From Podospora pseudoanserina (Eukaryota > Ascomycota > Sordariomycetes > Sordariales > Podosporaceae), in NCBI RefSeq assembly GCF_035222485.1, contig NC_085921.1, forward strand, positions 2,480,001 through 2,544,000: a stretch of 64,000 nt of DNA. Reading direction: 5' to 3'. Both the position numbers and the translations under genes were made by a program. Below the pieces are notes generated by a model. That model made no database searches. It had not been told where the DNA came from and saw nothing but the letters and a program-made list of their open reading frames with translations. Shown piece after piece: positions 44,864 to 57,693 of the stretch (position 1 is the stretch's first letter; every line of letters starts with the position of its first letter).

Positions 44864-47800
44864 ATGGCGAGCACAATCCCCACGAACCCGAGCCCTCAGA
44901 CGCTCAATATTCTTCTCCAGAAGATCGGTGATCCCGACCCAGATTTCCGGTTCATGGCACTGAACGACATCCTGACCGTTTTCAACATTGCGCGGACCGA
45001 CTTTTTGACCCACGACTATAACACATCGGCGCGGACAGTCGACGCTATCGTGAAAGCACTGGATGATACCAATGGGGAGGTCCAGGGCCAGGCCATCAAA
45101 TGTATCGGCCCTATGGTGCAGAAAATCACAGACCAGCTCTACATTCCCATGATGGAGAAGCTGGCAACCCTGAAGCTCAAAAACTCACAGGACACCTCGA
45201 TCCCATCTCTTGCCATGCGGGCCATGGTGGCCGCCCTCCCCCGCCCAGTACCTGGCGTGTCCAACAACCAGGTGCTCGAAGCCTATTCGGCTATCAGTAA
45301 GGCTTTGATCCCAAGGCTCATTGGCCGCAGTGGTTCTACGCCAGGGCTGTTGGCCACCGAAAACGAATCTTCCGACTACGTTGACGTTCTGATCGAGGTT
45401 GTCAAGTCTTTCGGACCCATGCTTCAGATTTACGAAATTGAAGTTATTCACAACTCGATCGTTACCCTCATGGAGAATGAAAAGGGCAATTCTGTGCTTA
45501 AGAAGCGGGCGGTGGTGGCCATTTCTATGCTCGCCCACTACCTAGCGGACGACCATCTAGCACAATTTATCAAGCGCGCCATTCATGTTCTCAACCATCC
45601 TAGCCTGACGGGAGTCACCCGTCGTCTCTACATCACGGTTCTCGGCTCCATGGCTCGCTCAGTACCTCAGCGGCTTGGGAAACACCTTCCAGAACTGGCA
45701 CCAATCCTTCTTCGTGCTTTGAGTGAGGAAGAATTGGAGGCGCAGCTTGAGGAGATCAGCGAGGGCGGGGAAGCGAGCTTGGAGTTCAGCGAAGTTCGCG
45801 AGGCTGCGTTGGTAGCTCTAGAAGCCTTTCTCGCCAGTTGTCCCAACCAGATGCGCCCATATACCGACGAATCCATTGAGGCTTGCCTCCGCTATCTCAG
45901 ATTCGACCCCAACTATGCGCTAGACGATGACGAAGATATGAAGGATGAAGAAGAGGACGATGGGTTCGATGACGATGACGAGATCGAGGCCGATGGCGGT
46001 TTCGACGATGACGACGATGCCAGTTGGAAGACTAGAAGGTGTGCCGCAAAGGCGTTGCATACGTTGATTTCAACTCGTAGCAGCGGCGATTTGCTTGACA
46101 GCGGAGTGCTCTACACCAAGGTGGCGCCAGCTCTAGTGAAGAGATTCGACGAGCGCGAAGAGAATGTACGACTGGAAGTCCTCTCCGCCATGGCTCTGCT
46201 CGTTCGCAAGACCGGGGAGGGCATCATCCCTGAGTTCTCCCTTGAAAGCCCCAGCGAATTCGTTCATCAGCAGCCTCCGAGCAGGAAACGGAGACGGCAG
46301 AGCAGTGCAGGCGGGGCTTCAGCGTTGGCTAACATGATCGCACCCGCAAGCCTCGCCGGAACCGGGCTTGCCTCGCCAACATTGGAGAAGGTGCCAGCAA
46401 CAGGACCTCGTGCCGATCTTGCTGCTCTCACCCCTTCCATCATCAAGTCACTCGCCAAGCTGCTCAAAGGAAAGCTTATCCCCACCAAACAGGCGTCTAT
46501 CAACCTCCTCGACGATATCATCACTGTGCAGAAAGGTGGTCTTGGGCAGTATTTCGACCAAATCTTTGGTCCTATCATTGAGGCTATCAAGCCCTCCAGC
46601 GTTGCCTCTACTTCGGCGTCACTCACTTCTGCTGGAGGAAGTGCTTCCGCCACTGCAACCACACTGAGAATCGCTGCTTTGCGTCTCACCAGCGATATTG
46701 TGAAGAATCACTCGTCGGCTGTGCTTCAGCCCCATCTCCCCAACCTAGTCACGGGCCTGGTGTCTGTGGCTCACGACCGCTTCTACAAGATCTCCAGTGA
46801 GGCTATCCAGACGGCCGAGGAAGTGGTGAAAGCCATTACACCCCCTCGCTCCCGACTGACCGCACAAAAGTTCAAGGGGGAACTTCAAAAGCTGTACGAC
46901 GTCATCATCGACCGGATCAGAGACAATGACGCCGATGCCGAGGTTCGTCAAAAGGCCATCCACGCCCTCGGGACTCTTTTGGCTAGAACCACAGGGAACG
47001 AAGGCTCTGGTTTGCTATCGGAGGACAAGCGCAAGGCTGCCTTGGGATTCTTGCTTGAGCGCTTGAGAAATGAGACCACCAGGATAGCTGCGGTCCGAGC
47101 CATCGATACTGTGGCCGCGTACTCGCTTGGTTCTGTTCAGCTTGAGCCGGAATGGATCCGTCAGGTCGCCCATGAACTTGCTGCCCAGCTAAGAAAAGCG
47201 AACCGGGCCCTGCGTGGCTCGAGCATCGTCGCTCTGAAGCATCTCATCCTTTCCCCCTCGACCAAGGGCACTCTTGACCCAGATTCCGCTCAGGCCATCG
47301 TTAATGCGCTTATCCCTGTCATTACCAGCAACGATGCTCAGCTTCTGGCCCCTGGTCTTCTCATCCTCGCGCACCTGACCCAAGAGATGCCCCAGGTTGT
47401 TATCACCCCACAGCTTGTGACCGTCATCTGCGGCCTGGTCAAGACAACAGTCCCAGGCACGGTGCTCGACTCCTTGTTGATCCTGGTGACCAACGCTGGT
47501 CAGGCTGGCCAAGGCAAGTCCTTGATGCAAGGGCTGCTTAGGGACGTTGGTGTCGCTGGTGACCCTTCTGTGGTCGGCAAGGTCATTGGCACTCTGCTCG
47601 TGGCCAGCGGGGACTCAGCCGGTGTCCAGCTCGATAACTTTGTGAGCGAGGTGAAGAATAACACCCAGGACCAAGCCAGGGCCAGCTTGGCTCTTGCTGT
47701 GATCGGTGAGGCAGGATTGAGACTTGGTGCGAGCTTCCCGGTGCCGCCGGAACTTTTCCTGAACCAGTTCAGCAACGAGTATGACAAGGTCTCGTTGGCT

Positions 47801-48963
47801 GCCGCTGTCGCACTTGGACGAGCTGGTGCTGGGAACGTCTCTGTGTATCTTCCCGTCATCCTGCAGGCGATGGGCAAGAAGGGCAACACTCAGTACCTAC
47901 TGCTCCAATCTATCAAGGAAATCCTGCAGCAAGCGGCGCTGTCCTCAACGGATATCAGCCGGTACTCCGGCACCATTTGGGACCATATTTTGGCCTTGAC
48001 GGATGCCGAGGACAACAAGGCAGTCTGCGCCGAATGCGCGGGTCGCATGGTCATCATTGACCCCAAGACGTATATGCCGAAGCTTGAGGTTCGTCAGAGC
48101 TCTCTTGTTTGTTTGTCACATATCAGTTGATCATGCTAACATTTCGAAACTAGGCTCTACTCAAGGACAAGTCGCCTGTGCTGAGGGCCACTGCCGTCCA
48201 GGCTTTGAGATACACACTGCCAGACGATAATGAGGCCTTTGACGCGGTCCTTAGATCGTCGCTCTTTGACATGCTCAAGACTGTCCTCGAAGATCCCGAG
48301 TTGGAGATTCGCCGTCATGCCCTATCTACCCTCAACTCTGCCGCCCACAACAAGCCCGAGCTGATCATGGGCCGTTTCAACCAGTTGATTCCTTATGTCA
48401 TGAAGGAGACGGTCATCAACCCTGACCTCATCAGGGAGGTGACCCTGGGCCCTTACAAGCACAAGATCGACGACGGCTTGGAGGTCCGCAAGGTAGCATA
48501 CGAGACGTTGTATGCGCTCATGGAGACGGCCTTCTCACGGATTTCTATCATTGATCTCTACGACCGCATCATTGCCGGTCTCTCTGACGAGCACGATATC
48601 CGTGCGCTCTGCAACCTCATAGTGTCCAAGCTTGTCTATCTCGACTCGGCTGAGACGATCCGCCGGTTAGATCCTATTGCCGCGGCCTTTAGGGCTACGC
48701 TCTCGACTAAGCTCAAGAATACGGCGGTCAAGCAGGAGATTGAGAAGCAGGCCGAGGCCAACCGGGCGGTGCTCCGCGTGACTTTGCTGCTTGGTGACAA
48801 GCTCAAGTCGGAGCTGGCGACGGCGGGCGGTGCGGCGACTGGCGGGCATGAGGTGTGGACTAGCTATTGGGATTGGGTCAACAAGGACTTCAATGAGCAG
48901 CTCAAGGCTGTGAGGGAGGAGATTAAGAGTTTGTCTTGGAATACTATTAGTGCTTCGTCTTAG
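44864..48963 (+). CDS. cand1: CAND1/TIP120, cullin exchange factor
   Basis: Exons 44864-48088 and 48154-48963 give 1344 residues (65-bp intron, phase 0, GCTAAC branch site). The protein is HEAT repeats throughout, from PSPQTLNILLQKIGDPDPDFRFMALNDIL to the TIP120 C-terminal domain (LYDRIIAGLSDEHDIRALCN). An acidic loop, DDDEDMKDEEEDDGFDDDDE, sits near residue 360, as in other fungal CAND1 proteins. CAND1 wraps around unneddylated cullin-RBX1 and swaps substrate-receptor modules, tuning SCF ubiquitin ligases; it acts in cytosol and nucleus. Length exceeds human CAND1 (1230), mostly through insertions around residues 460-500 and 570-600. In Aspergillus the equivalent is split into two proteins; here it is one continuous gene. 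Confidence 0.92.
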
Positions 48964-49809
48964 GTGGAGCGTGTAGGGGGGCTGGGGCTTGGATTTTGGC
49001 TTTGGTCGGGAGAGGAGGTGGTGGCGGTGGAGCCGGTGAGAGAGGCACTAGGGGAGGTGACGACATCTTGTGAAGCAATGTGAAGTAGCAAGGGAGATAA
49101 TGAGACGGGAACTAGAGCCGCGAACAAGATTGAACTTGGAGGTTTATTCATTGAGACGGAGACTAGAGGAGCTGAGAGGACGGGAGCGGGCGGAGAAGCC
49201 GTTGAGAACAGAGGAGCGAGCAGAGGGGCAAGTGAAAAGGAACCCACAGGCGACGTGGAGAAACATGAAGAGGGTGGATGAGGAGTGGAGGAGGAAAGTT
49301 TGTTGAGAGGTTGAGGGGGATGGGGTGGAAAGGAGGAAAATAGAGTGGTGAGCGGTTTGTATGGGTGTTTTTAAGCGATTATTGGGGAGGCTTTGAGATG
49401 TCTGTTTTGGTGGTTTTGTGTATCGTCACTTTGGGGGTGGGTGGGGGGGGGGGTTAGCCATTGTAGAGTTTTGTAAGTGTGCATGGATATTGTTGATAGG
49501 AATTAAGAAAAGAGCGATTGTGTATACTGGTGGTTGACATGCCGTGAACGTAAAAGTGGCACTGCCTGCAGGTTGGTTGTTCAAGGCATGCTGCCATTGT
49601 TTAACCATGCTTCTAGCAGTCCTCGGTTCCTGAAATGTTCTGACCATGATCCACACGACAAAACTGGAGTTGGTCATAACCATGATGGAAATCTAATAGT
49701 AGTCTATTCTGCTAACTCTAATTTTGGTTCTGCTTTGACCCATGAGAAATTCCCTTCTTTTTTCTTTTTTCTTTTTTTTTCCTTTATTTGAACCCCCAAG
49801 CCCGAGAAT
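48964..49809. other. Convergent 3' region, cand1 / gua1
   Basis: 846 bp, with a G tract near 49445 and a T-rich tract just before the gua1 stop. Nothing else recognised. Confidence 0.5.
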
Positions 49810-51911
49810 TCACTCCAGCTCAATAGTCCCAGGAGGCTTGCTAGTAATATCATACGTAACCCTAGCAACACCATCCACCTCGTTGACAATCCTCCTCGCA
49901 ATCTTCTTGAGAAGATCAAACTTGAACTCATACGGCTCAGCCGTCATGAAATTTGTGGTGGTAACCGCACGGAGGATGATGATGTACCCATACACACGAG
50001 CGTCACCCATCACACCAACCGCCCTGTTGGTGTCAAGACCAGCGTAAGCCTGGGACATCTCATTGTAGATACCCGCCTCACGGATCATGCTGATAAAGAT
50101 GTGATCAGCCTTGCGGGCGATAGCCACACGCTCGGGGGTGACCTCGCCAATGATTCTGATGGCGATACCGGGACCGGGGAAAGGGTGGCGCATGACAAGA
50201 TCCTCGTGGATGCCGAGTTGACGGCCAAACTCACGGACTTCGTCCTTGAACAGCTCACGCAGGGGTTCGATGAGCTTGAGGCCTTGGCCGTTCATCATGC
50301 GGGCGGGGAGACCGCCGACGTTGTGGTGGGTCTTGATGGTGGCGGAGGGACCCTTGAAGCTGAGGGACTCGATGACGTCGGGGTAGAGGGTGCCCTGGAG
50401 GAAGTACTCGACCTTGCCGGCGTTGGGGGTGTTCTCGGCGGCCTTTTCGATTCTGATGGCCTCCTCCTCGAAGAGGTCGATGAAGGTGCTGCCGATGACC
50501 TTGCGCTTGGCCTCGGGCTCGGTGAGGCCCTTGAGGCGGCTGAGGAAGAGGTCGGCACCGTCGATGACGGTGAGGTTGATGCCGAGGTGCTTCTCGAGTG
50601 TCTCCTTTACTTGCTGGCACTCGTTAAGACGCATGACACCGTTGTCGACAAGGACGGCGTGGAATCTGTCACCTATGTAATGTGTCAGTGGACTGTGCAG
50701 GTCAACTTTGAAAATCAAACAACTTACCAATAGCCTCAGTCATGAGACGGGCAGCGACTGTACTGTCGACACCACCGGAAACGGCACCAATAACCTGGGC
50801 CTTGGGGCCAACGAGCTTGCGAATGCGCTGAATCTCGTGCTGGATGAAGTCACTCATGACCCAGTGTTGTCTGGCACCGCAGATATCGACGGCGAAGTTC
50901 TTGAAAAGCTCAACACCGCGGGGAGTGTGCTCGACCTCGGGGTGGAACTGGACGCCGAAGACGGGCTTGGTCTCGTGGGCAATGCCGGCAAACTCAGAGT
51001 TAGGAGTGCTGGCAAGGATGGTGAAGCCCTCGGGAAGCTTGACCAGCTTGTCGAAGTGGCTCATGTAGACTTTTTGAATTCGAGTCAATGAAAACGAACT
51101 GAGTATATTTGGAAGGGTAGTACGTACCATGCATCTCCTCACCAAGGCCTTGGAAGAGCTTGTTGACGTGGTCAGCACCCTCAACCTTCTTGATGGTGAC
51201 ATCCTTTGAATCGTCAAGTCAGCACGCTTATTTTTGAAAAACAGAGTCAACCAAGTCTAAACCTACCGCATGGCCGTATTCCCTAGCCTCACCAGCGGCA
51301 ACGTTGGCCGAGTTGGCCCGCCAAGCGATCTCCTGGCAACCATAGCAGATGCCAAGAATGGGGACACCCAGGTCGAAGACGGCGGGGTCGGCGTCTTTGA
51401 TACTCAAGTCAGTTCATGACATCCTGCGCCTTGATCACCCCCTGAATTTGGGATGAGTAAACTCACGAGGAGCAGCCTCATCATAGACTGAGGCGGGACC
51501 TGGAGTTGGAAATGGTAGTTAGCGATTATGTCTCAACCTCAAACTCGAGATCAGCCTATGATAAGGGGTATGATAACATACCACCACTGAGGATGACACC
51601 CTTTGGCTTCCATGTCAAATCGGCAATCTTGGTGGTGCATGGGAGCATCTCAGCATAGATGTTAAGAGATCTGAGACATCTTAGGATCAAGTGGCTGGTC
51701 TGGGAGCCAAAGTCCAACAGGAGGATGGTCTACGAAAAAAAAAAAGGTCATGAGTGAGTGAGTGGTTCATCATGGTGGTGGTGAGCTGATAAGAAGTTTG
51801 CGATGCGCCCAGCGCATGGAGGGGTAATTTTTCTGAAAAGATCAAAACACTTCAACTCACATCGAAGGTCTGGTTGGGGGCCTCGGCCTCGGCGGAAGTA
51901 GCAGCAGCCAT
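49810..51911 (-). CDS. gua1: GMP synthase (glutamine-hydrolysing)
   Basis: Seven exons (51911-51861, 51729-51582, 51499-51467, 51394-51267, 51203-51128, 51069-50728, 50672-49810) encode 546 residues; the third exon is only 33 nt. The class I glutamine amidotransferase domain opens [15 protein letters not shown], has the nucleophile Cys94 in LGICYG, and its His/Glu pair in [10 protein letters not shown]. The ATP pyrophosphatase domain has the P-loop [13 protein letters not shown], and the C-terminal dimerisation domain ends KPPGTIELE. It makes GMP from XMP, ATP and glutamine in the cytosol. Residue 97 is Cys where most orthologues have Met (ICYGMQ). Six short introns in the N-terminal half contrast with a single long last exon. 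Confidence 0.95.
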
Positions 51912-52634
51912 TGTGTCTGAATAATCAAAAGGGGGTATATCTTGCTTGCTGAAATCCGATGGAGCAAGCGATTGTGAAGGACCGCCGTTTTATTAACCTA
52001 TGATTCACAACAGCCAGGGCAAAAAAATAAAATTTTCCACTCGATGGAGGGGCGAGATCGGTAACACGCTCCCCCCACTCTGCAGCTTGGAGGGGTGACC
52101 CTCCAAGAAATCCCCGTCTTTAATAGAGGGTGGTCCGTGTGTAAGTGCTTATCAGTGAAGGAGACTTTCCTATTTGGGCAGTACTTTAGTATTCACACGC
52201 CATTCTTGAGATGAGAAGACAAGATGTGACAATAAACTTTCCCATAAAATATCATCCTAGTCATTGAAATGCGGAATAGGTGTTTCCGACCATCTTTTGG
52301 TAACATTGTCGCATAGAGAAAACCAAGAATCATGGCTGCAGGGTCAACGACACCAACCGTGGTGCCCCAAAGTAGCGGTACTTACTCCACACCCTTCAGC
52401 CCAGAGCTCAAGCCACAGCAAGCGGGTCCCGAAGTTCAATCAAGCAAATCGACTCCACTGCGCAAGCCGTCGTTGTCCCTGAGCATGCATCGCCAATTCT
52501 CAAGCTCCTTGACAGCTCCATATCAACAACATCCCCAGCCATAACCACACCCGCCATTATCCACGCGCATATCCATCCATACCTACTTGAATCATACACA
52601 TCGCTTGGGGCATCAGCAACGAAAAACCACAACA
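51912..52634. other. Divergent promoter region, gua1 / trs31
   Basis: 723 bp shared by the two genes. A 70-codon plus-strand frame (52332-52544) lies in the probable trs31 leader and has no recognisable content. Confidence 0.45.
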
Positions 52635-53390
52635 ATGTCCCAACCACGACCCCCTCCCACATCATCAGGCAACCCATCCGCCCCTCCCCAAAAAGAACCC
52701 TCCTCCTCCCACGCCACTGGCCTCCGCTACCCCTCCAACGGTAAAACCATCTACCATCGCCACCTCTCCCGCAGCCGAACCGCCGAGCTCTCCCAAGCCT
52801 CCTTCGCCTACCTCTTCTCCGAAATGGTCACCTACGCCCAAAGGCGAGTAACCGGGATCCAAGACCTCGAGAAACGGTACCATTCCCCCTTTCCTCCCTT
52901 TTCCCCTCCTCCATACTAACCTTTTCATTACCCCAGCCTCAACACCCAAGGCCACCCTCTAGGCCTAAAACTCCTCGACCTCCTCCTCATCCGCGAACCC
53001 CCCCGCTCCCAATCCCGCCCCCTCAACATCATCACCCTCCTCCACTTCATCAAGATCAACCTCTGGCAGCACCTCTTTGGCCGGCAAGCCGACCGCCTCG
53101 AAAAATCCTCCGATCCAGACGCGCCAGACGAGTACATGATTATCGACAACGAACCCCTCGTCAACGCTTACGTCTCTGTCCCAAAGGAAATGTCACAGCT
53201 CAACTGCGCGGCGTTTGTGGCCGGCATCATCGAGGGGGTGTGTGACGGGGCGGTTTTTCCTGCGAGGGTCACGGCCCATAGCGTGGGGAGTAAGGATGAG
53301 GGAGAGATGTGGCCGGGTAAGACGGTGTTTTTGGTCAAGTTCCAGCCCGAGGTGTTGGAGCGGGAGGCGTTGATTGGTGGGAAGGGTTAG
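52635..53390 (+). CDS. trs31: TRAPP complex subunit Trs31/TRAPPC5
   Basis: Exons 52635-52876 and 52937-53390 encode 231 residues (60-bp intron, phase 2, EKR|LNTQG). After a P/S-rich N-terminus of about 40 residues comes the Bet3-like fold. Diagnostic blocks are ELSQASFAYLFSEMVTYAQR, LNTQGHPLGLKLLDLL, NIITLLHFIKINLWQHLFG and QLNCAAFVAGIIEGVCDGA. Trs31 is a core subunit of TRAPP II and III, the exchange factors that activate Ypt1/Rab1 (and Rab11) and tether ER-to-Golgi vesicles. Length is close to the family (yeast 283 with a longer N-terminus). Confidence 0.93.
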
Positions 53391-53898
53391 GAATGAGAAG
53401 AATTGCTGCGGTTGGGGTGGCCTAAAGGTGGTGGAATGGAGTGGGTTTGCATATGTTATGGCGTTTATGGAGTTGGGCAAGCAAAGTGTTTCTAATGATA
53501 AGGCAAGCGATTTGTTTACAGATGTTATGGGTGTGACCAGAATAGCAGCTATTGCACTTGGTTAATATTGAGCAGTTGAGGATCAAAAAAAAAGATAGAG
53601 TAAACGAGCGCTCATAAAGAGGGTTGTATCAATTGGTTATGGACTATGTGTATCAATCTGAAACCTGATGGGTATAATTTCCTGCTCCGATATGCGCCCC
53701 AAACACCTATCCGATAATCCACAGGAAACCCCATTTTGTCCAGGCTGATGCAACCTGATGACCCTGTGAAACCAAGCCAAACGCCAAAGCAATGCTCTTC
53801 AGTCTGAAATTGCCCCGAATGCCGAATGTCGTTACCATCCCAGCCATCAGTGACCACACGCGCGAGCGAGCGCAACCAGAGCTAGCTCAAACCAGCAA
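53391..53898. other. Convergent 3' region, trs31 / unknown gene
   Basis: 508 bp between convergent stops. Nothing recognised. Confidence 0.5.
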
Positions 53899-54980
53899 TC
53901 AGCGCGGCAAGCCGCGGTACCCCGACCCCGGAGCGCGATGACCAGGGCGTCTGCGCGGGGCAGCATTCCCACGGCCAGCAGCACCCCCAGCCGCAGCAGC
54001 CCCAGCACCAGACGAAGTCCCAGGCCGGCTGTTGTTAGCCCACGGACCCTGGTGAGCATTCCCACCCCCAGGGCCCCTCGACATGAGCTCCTCCAACCCC
54101 AAGTCCCTCCAAGCCGGCTCCTTCACCTTCTGAGTCGCCTTTTGAATCCCGAAGGCGGCATGCTGATCGGGGACGACATCGTCCTCGTCCTCGGGATTGA
54201 CAGGCTGGAGGTGAGGCGGGACGTAAATGTCGTCGTTGGGGAGTTTGGAGTCCTTGCGGAACTCTTCGAGGAAGTCGGCGTGGAAGGAGTGGTGGAAGTG
54301 GACGTAGGAGTAGTGGGCGTCTTTATTCTGAACCACCAAAAACATCAGTTATGAGCTATAATAGAAGGGGAAGGTGGGGGGAGGGTAAATACCATGCTGG
54401 CGTGTCCGATCCAGAGTCTAGCAATCGCCCGACTAGTCTCGGTGGCCTCAACCTCGAGGTTCTTCACCTCGGGCACCTCCGTGATATCCGGCAAAGAAAC
54501 TATCTGGCTGGATGTGCGGCTGTCGAGCTCCCAGAAACTGGTGCTCGTCGCGTACGAGGCGTCGCTGTCGGTATCCGGGCCCTCGAGCTCAGAGGTTATA
54601 TCCGCTTCGTTATTGTCGTGGTTGCGGTCGGCGTCACGGGCTTCGGCGTGGTTGCGGATCCAGTCGAGCAAAAAATCACCCTCTGCCTCAGGAGTGCTGT
54701 CTAGACCGAGACCGTCAGAGTCGCCGACGGAGACGTTGTCGAGGATTTGATCAGTGTGATCGGTCTGGGCGGGCAGGGCAGGTTGATTGCTGTGTTCGTC
54801 CTCGTAAGAGGGAAGATTCGGGTGCTGGATGTGAGAGGGGGGGGGAAGCGGGGGAGAAGAAGATCCGGCAGCGGTTGGGTTGGAAGGTCGGTCGAGGTTG
54901 GCAGGGTCGACATGGAGGAGATCAACTTCGTCCTCTGTGTCTTCCCAAATGGTCTCGAGGTCCCGGCCGTCTTGATTCAT
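53899..54980 (-). CDS. Conserved-looking protein of unknown function
   Basis: Exons 54980-54393 and 54327-53899 give 338 residues (65-bp intron, phase 0, GHASM|NKDAH). I do not recognise the family. The first 110 residues are acidic with P-rich stretches (MNQDGRDLETIWEDTEDEVD). A more ordered core spans about residues 150-230: EATETSRAIARLWIGHASMN, then YSYVHFHHSFHADFLEEFRK, with an unusual density of His and aromatic residues. This is followed by DDIYVPPHLQPV and a disordered glycine/arginine-rich tail ending YRGLPR. No signal peptide or membrane segment is visible. The RG-rich end could bind RNA, but that is speculation. The clean intron, acidic opening and uninterrupted frame argue for a real gene. 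Confidence 0.7.
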
Positions 54981-55673
54981 CTTCGCACTGTGAAGCCTGT
55001 GGGCTTGGTATGGTCCGTGCGTTAATGTGGCGCTTCGTTAGCGTGGTGGAAGAGAGAGAAGAGGGACGTGCGTTGTGGAGCTGCAGAAGTAGCGAGACTT
55101 CTGTGGCTGGGTGGTCTGTGCTTGAGCACCTTGATGGTCAGAGCAAGTTCACGACGGCTTGAAGCGTACAAGTTCAGCAAGGTTGCACTTCTAAAAGAGG
55201 TTGTGTTCAGGAAATCATCGCAGCATTCGAGGTTTGTGATTGATTTACTGCAACTTGGACCTCAAACGAGCAAAATGATGCAGCGATCCGCGCTCGAACA
55301 AGTTACTGCTGGCCCTTCTTAATTCTCGACAGACTTACAGGTAGGATGGGTCTCATTTTATGTGGTTAGTCTTGGTCTGTAAGTAGATTTGGGTACAGGG
55401 CCAAACTGTGTGTAAAGAAAGGGAGTAACAAAATGGTCACGATTTTTGTTGGCTACACGTCGAGGAACAAGAACATATAATGAGATGAATGCCAGATCTT
55501 TCTTATTTGTGAGCGAAAACTATGCTACCAAAACTTCTTCACTATGAGACTTGGATTCAGCCAACTTAATTTCTCCTTTATCGGTCAGCTTCATCTATAA
55601 AAGACCAGTGATAACCACCCCGTTTTCCTTGCCATGGACGCCCCAAAATCTGCACCCGATCTAAGCCCAGTGT
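54981..55673. other. Intergenic, unknown gene promoter and secreted modular gene 3' end
   Basis: 693 bp, becoming AT-rich towards 55.6 kb, where the accessory-looking region begins. Nothing recognised. Confidence 0.45.
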
Positions 55674-57336
55674 CTAATCTTCAAAACCCTCCAGTATTTC
55701 ACGGATTTGAGGGTCACTTATTGTTATCAGTGGTAAGAAGCCCCCCTCCTGATTAATACCCCGCATGAGTTCAAAGTACCTCATGGGCATAAGCAGTGTC
55801 CTTAAAGAGGATCCGGTATCCTCGCCAATGCCATTCCAAAGCCCGGAGAGGTCCTTGGAGATGCACTCGTTGAAAATATGATCTTGGGCGTATTTTGAGA
55901 CCGTTGCCATATCAACGTTGGGGACAGGGGTATTTGGCGAGGTATTCCATATCGCCAAAACACAGCTGTTGTACAGAAAACGCATCGACGGCGTCAAATC
56001 GGTAAAATTGTATACCCTCCCGCCATCTTCATTGATGTAGCCATCTATCAAAGATTAGTTAACAAGTTCGCGCCCGAGTCATATAACGTGGCGATGGAGT
56101 TTTCCCTCGCAAAGTCGGACGTACCTTGAAGCATGTTGATAGCCTCTTGACAATCATCCTGCGCGATTGGTGCAGTTGGAAAGGTGATATTGCCAAGAAA
56201 GGAAGGGGTGAACCCCGTCACGCTGTCAAAGATATTCTTTATGAGTTCGGTCGCGTTGAAACAACCACTTGAGACTGATCTGCGGGCAACTTTAAACCCC
56301 GAGCTGGATCTCGACGAGAGGTTAGCCGCAATAATAGAGTCATTTGCCCTAGAGGGCAGCTCCGCGTGCGAATGCCAGCCCATAATCTCCCACCACGTTC
56401 TGACAGCTATGCTGGACGGTAAAAACTCCGTCTTCAGCCCACCAAAGGGGAAGGTAGTGTTGTCGCCAACTCCCCAAACCGCTCCAGACTTGTTGGTGTT
56501 GATACAATGATCAAAAATATAGTCCTTGGTCCACGACACAACTGTTTGCATCGGTACATCCGGGATCGGGATTGACTTGTTGAAGGCGGACTGGTAGAGG
56601 ATGGCGCTGCACTTCTCGTTCATGATCCAGATGTAGTCCTTTGGGCTGTTGAATGTGTAGTTGGTGGTGTACTGGCCTGATCGTTGTTAGCTACCCAGAT
56701 AAGACCTTCCGACTGGTAGGGACATTGACCTACTGGCAAGCGTGTCAAAGACACTTTGGCAGTCTTCGGTCCACTGAGCAAAGGCAGGCTTGAAACCCAA
56801 TTCAAAACACAAAACGTTTGGCGGAAGTTTTGGCGGATCGTCCCTAGGATGGAGGACAGCAGGGGGGGTGAAATCCGGGTCCCAGTACATGAAGGTAAAA
56901 TTCAGAGGGTTCTCCTTGTCGTCGTTGACCCAAGTCGCCGCGAGCGCACTCTCCACATGACATGTGAAATTCAACAAGCTGTCGATGAGCTTGTCCTTTT
57001 TGATGATGGATACTTTGTTGGGACTGACGTTGCAGAAAAACCCCTCGCACAGTTTGGGCATTTTAATATCGCAGTGTCCAGGCTCGAGGGTCACAAACTC
57101 CGAGGTGTAGTTGCCTGTACATTGTTCGTGTTAGAGAAACATGGGCCGGCTGTGTTGTTGTCTGACACGGGCATCTTGTGGAAATATGTCGACATACCAG
57201 CATACTCAGCAATGAGTTCTGTGCAGTCTGCTGAGTGGAGGTATGCCTGTTCTGAGCAAGATCTCTCCTTCAACGAAGGCTGGGCGAATGCCAACCCAAG
57301 GAGGAGAGTAGGGAATAAGAGAATCCACAGCATCAT
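55674..57336 (-). CDS. Secreted modular glycoprotein, one exon per module
   Basis: Exons 57336-57198, 57114-56734, 56676-56125 and 56044-55674 give 480 residues. A signal peptide (MMLWILLFPTLLLGLAFAQ) is followed by three related modules. Each is preceded by D-C-x8 and then an intron in phase 1: DCTELIAEYA^, DCQSVFDTLA^, DCQEAINMLQ^. Modules 2 and 3 align well: KCSAILYQS with SCVLAIWNTS, and DYIFDHCINTNKSGAVWGVG with DHIFNECISKDLSGLWNGIG. Module 1 is more divergent. About a dozen N-glycosylation sequons (NYT, NFT, NKS, NTT) and paired cysteines fit an extracellular protein. No known domain is recognised and no GPI or membrane end is seen. A related gene lies immediately upstream. Function is unknown; a secreted effector, lectin-like or inhibitor role is only a guess. 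Confidence 0.75.
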
Positions 57337-57693
57337 GTCGAGTTGTGTTGTGAGTCCCGAGTGTGGTGTGTGTTTGATTTTGGGAAATTTGCGATTGGTT
57401 TCTGGAATCAGGCTGCCTTTTTTTTCCAGAGAAGGACCAAAATATATACGTGAGAGACAAGTAGGGCAGTCACAAATCACTGATGTCACCAAGTCCCGCT
57501 CGTATGTTTTGCGAGATCGGTTGACCGCACCTGCCATTTTACTTGTGTGACTAACATTCTCGGTGCGGACCATCCACCTCGAAAGGCTCGAATTCTCCGC
57601 CAACAATGGCATCAGCTGCAGCATTTTACCCTTTGCTTCTGGCAAAAACAGGTCACGCCCTCCCCTCGTCCTCCTACCGCCCCATCTTGTTGT
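57337..57693. other. Short intergenic gap between the two related secreted-protein genes
   Basis: 357 bp, the promoter of 55674-57336 and trailer of its neighbour. Nothing recognised. Confidence 0.5.

Noticed and set aside
50101-50733. 210-codon open frame antisense to gua1
   Set aside because: Composition is the reverse shadow of a codon-biased exon; low-complexity L/G/E/D-rich with no motif.
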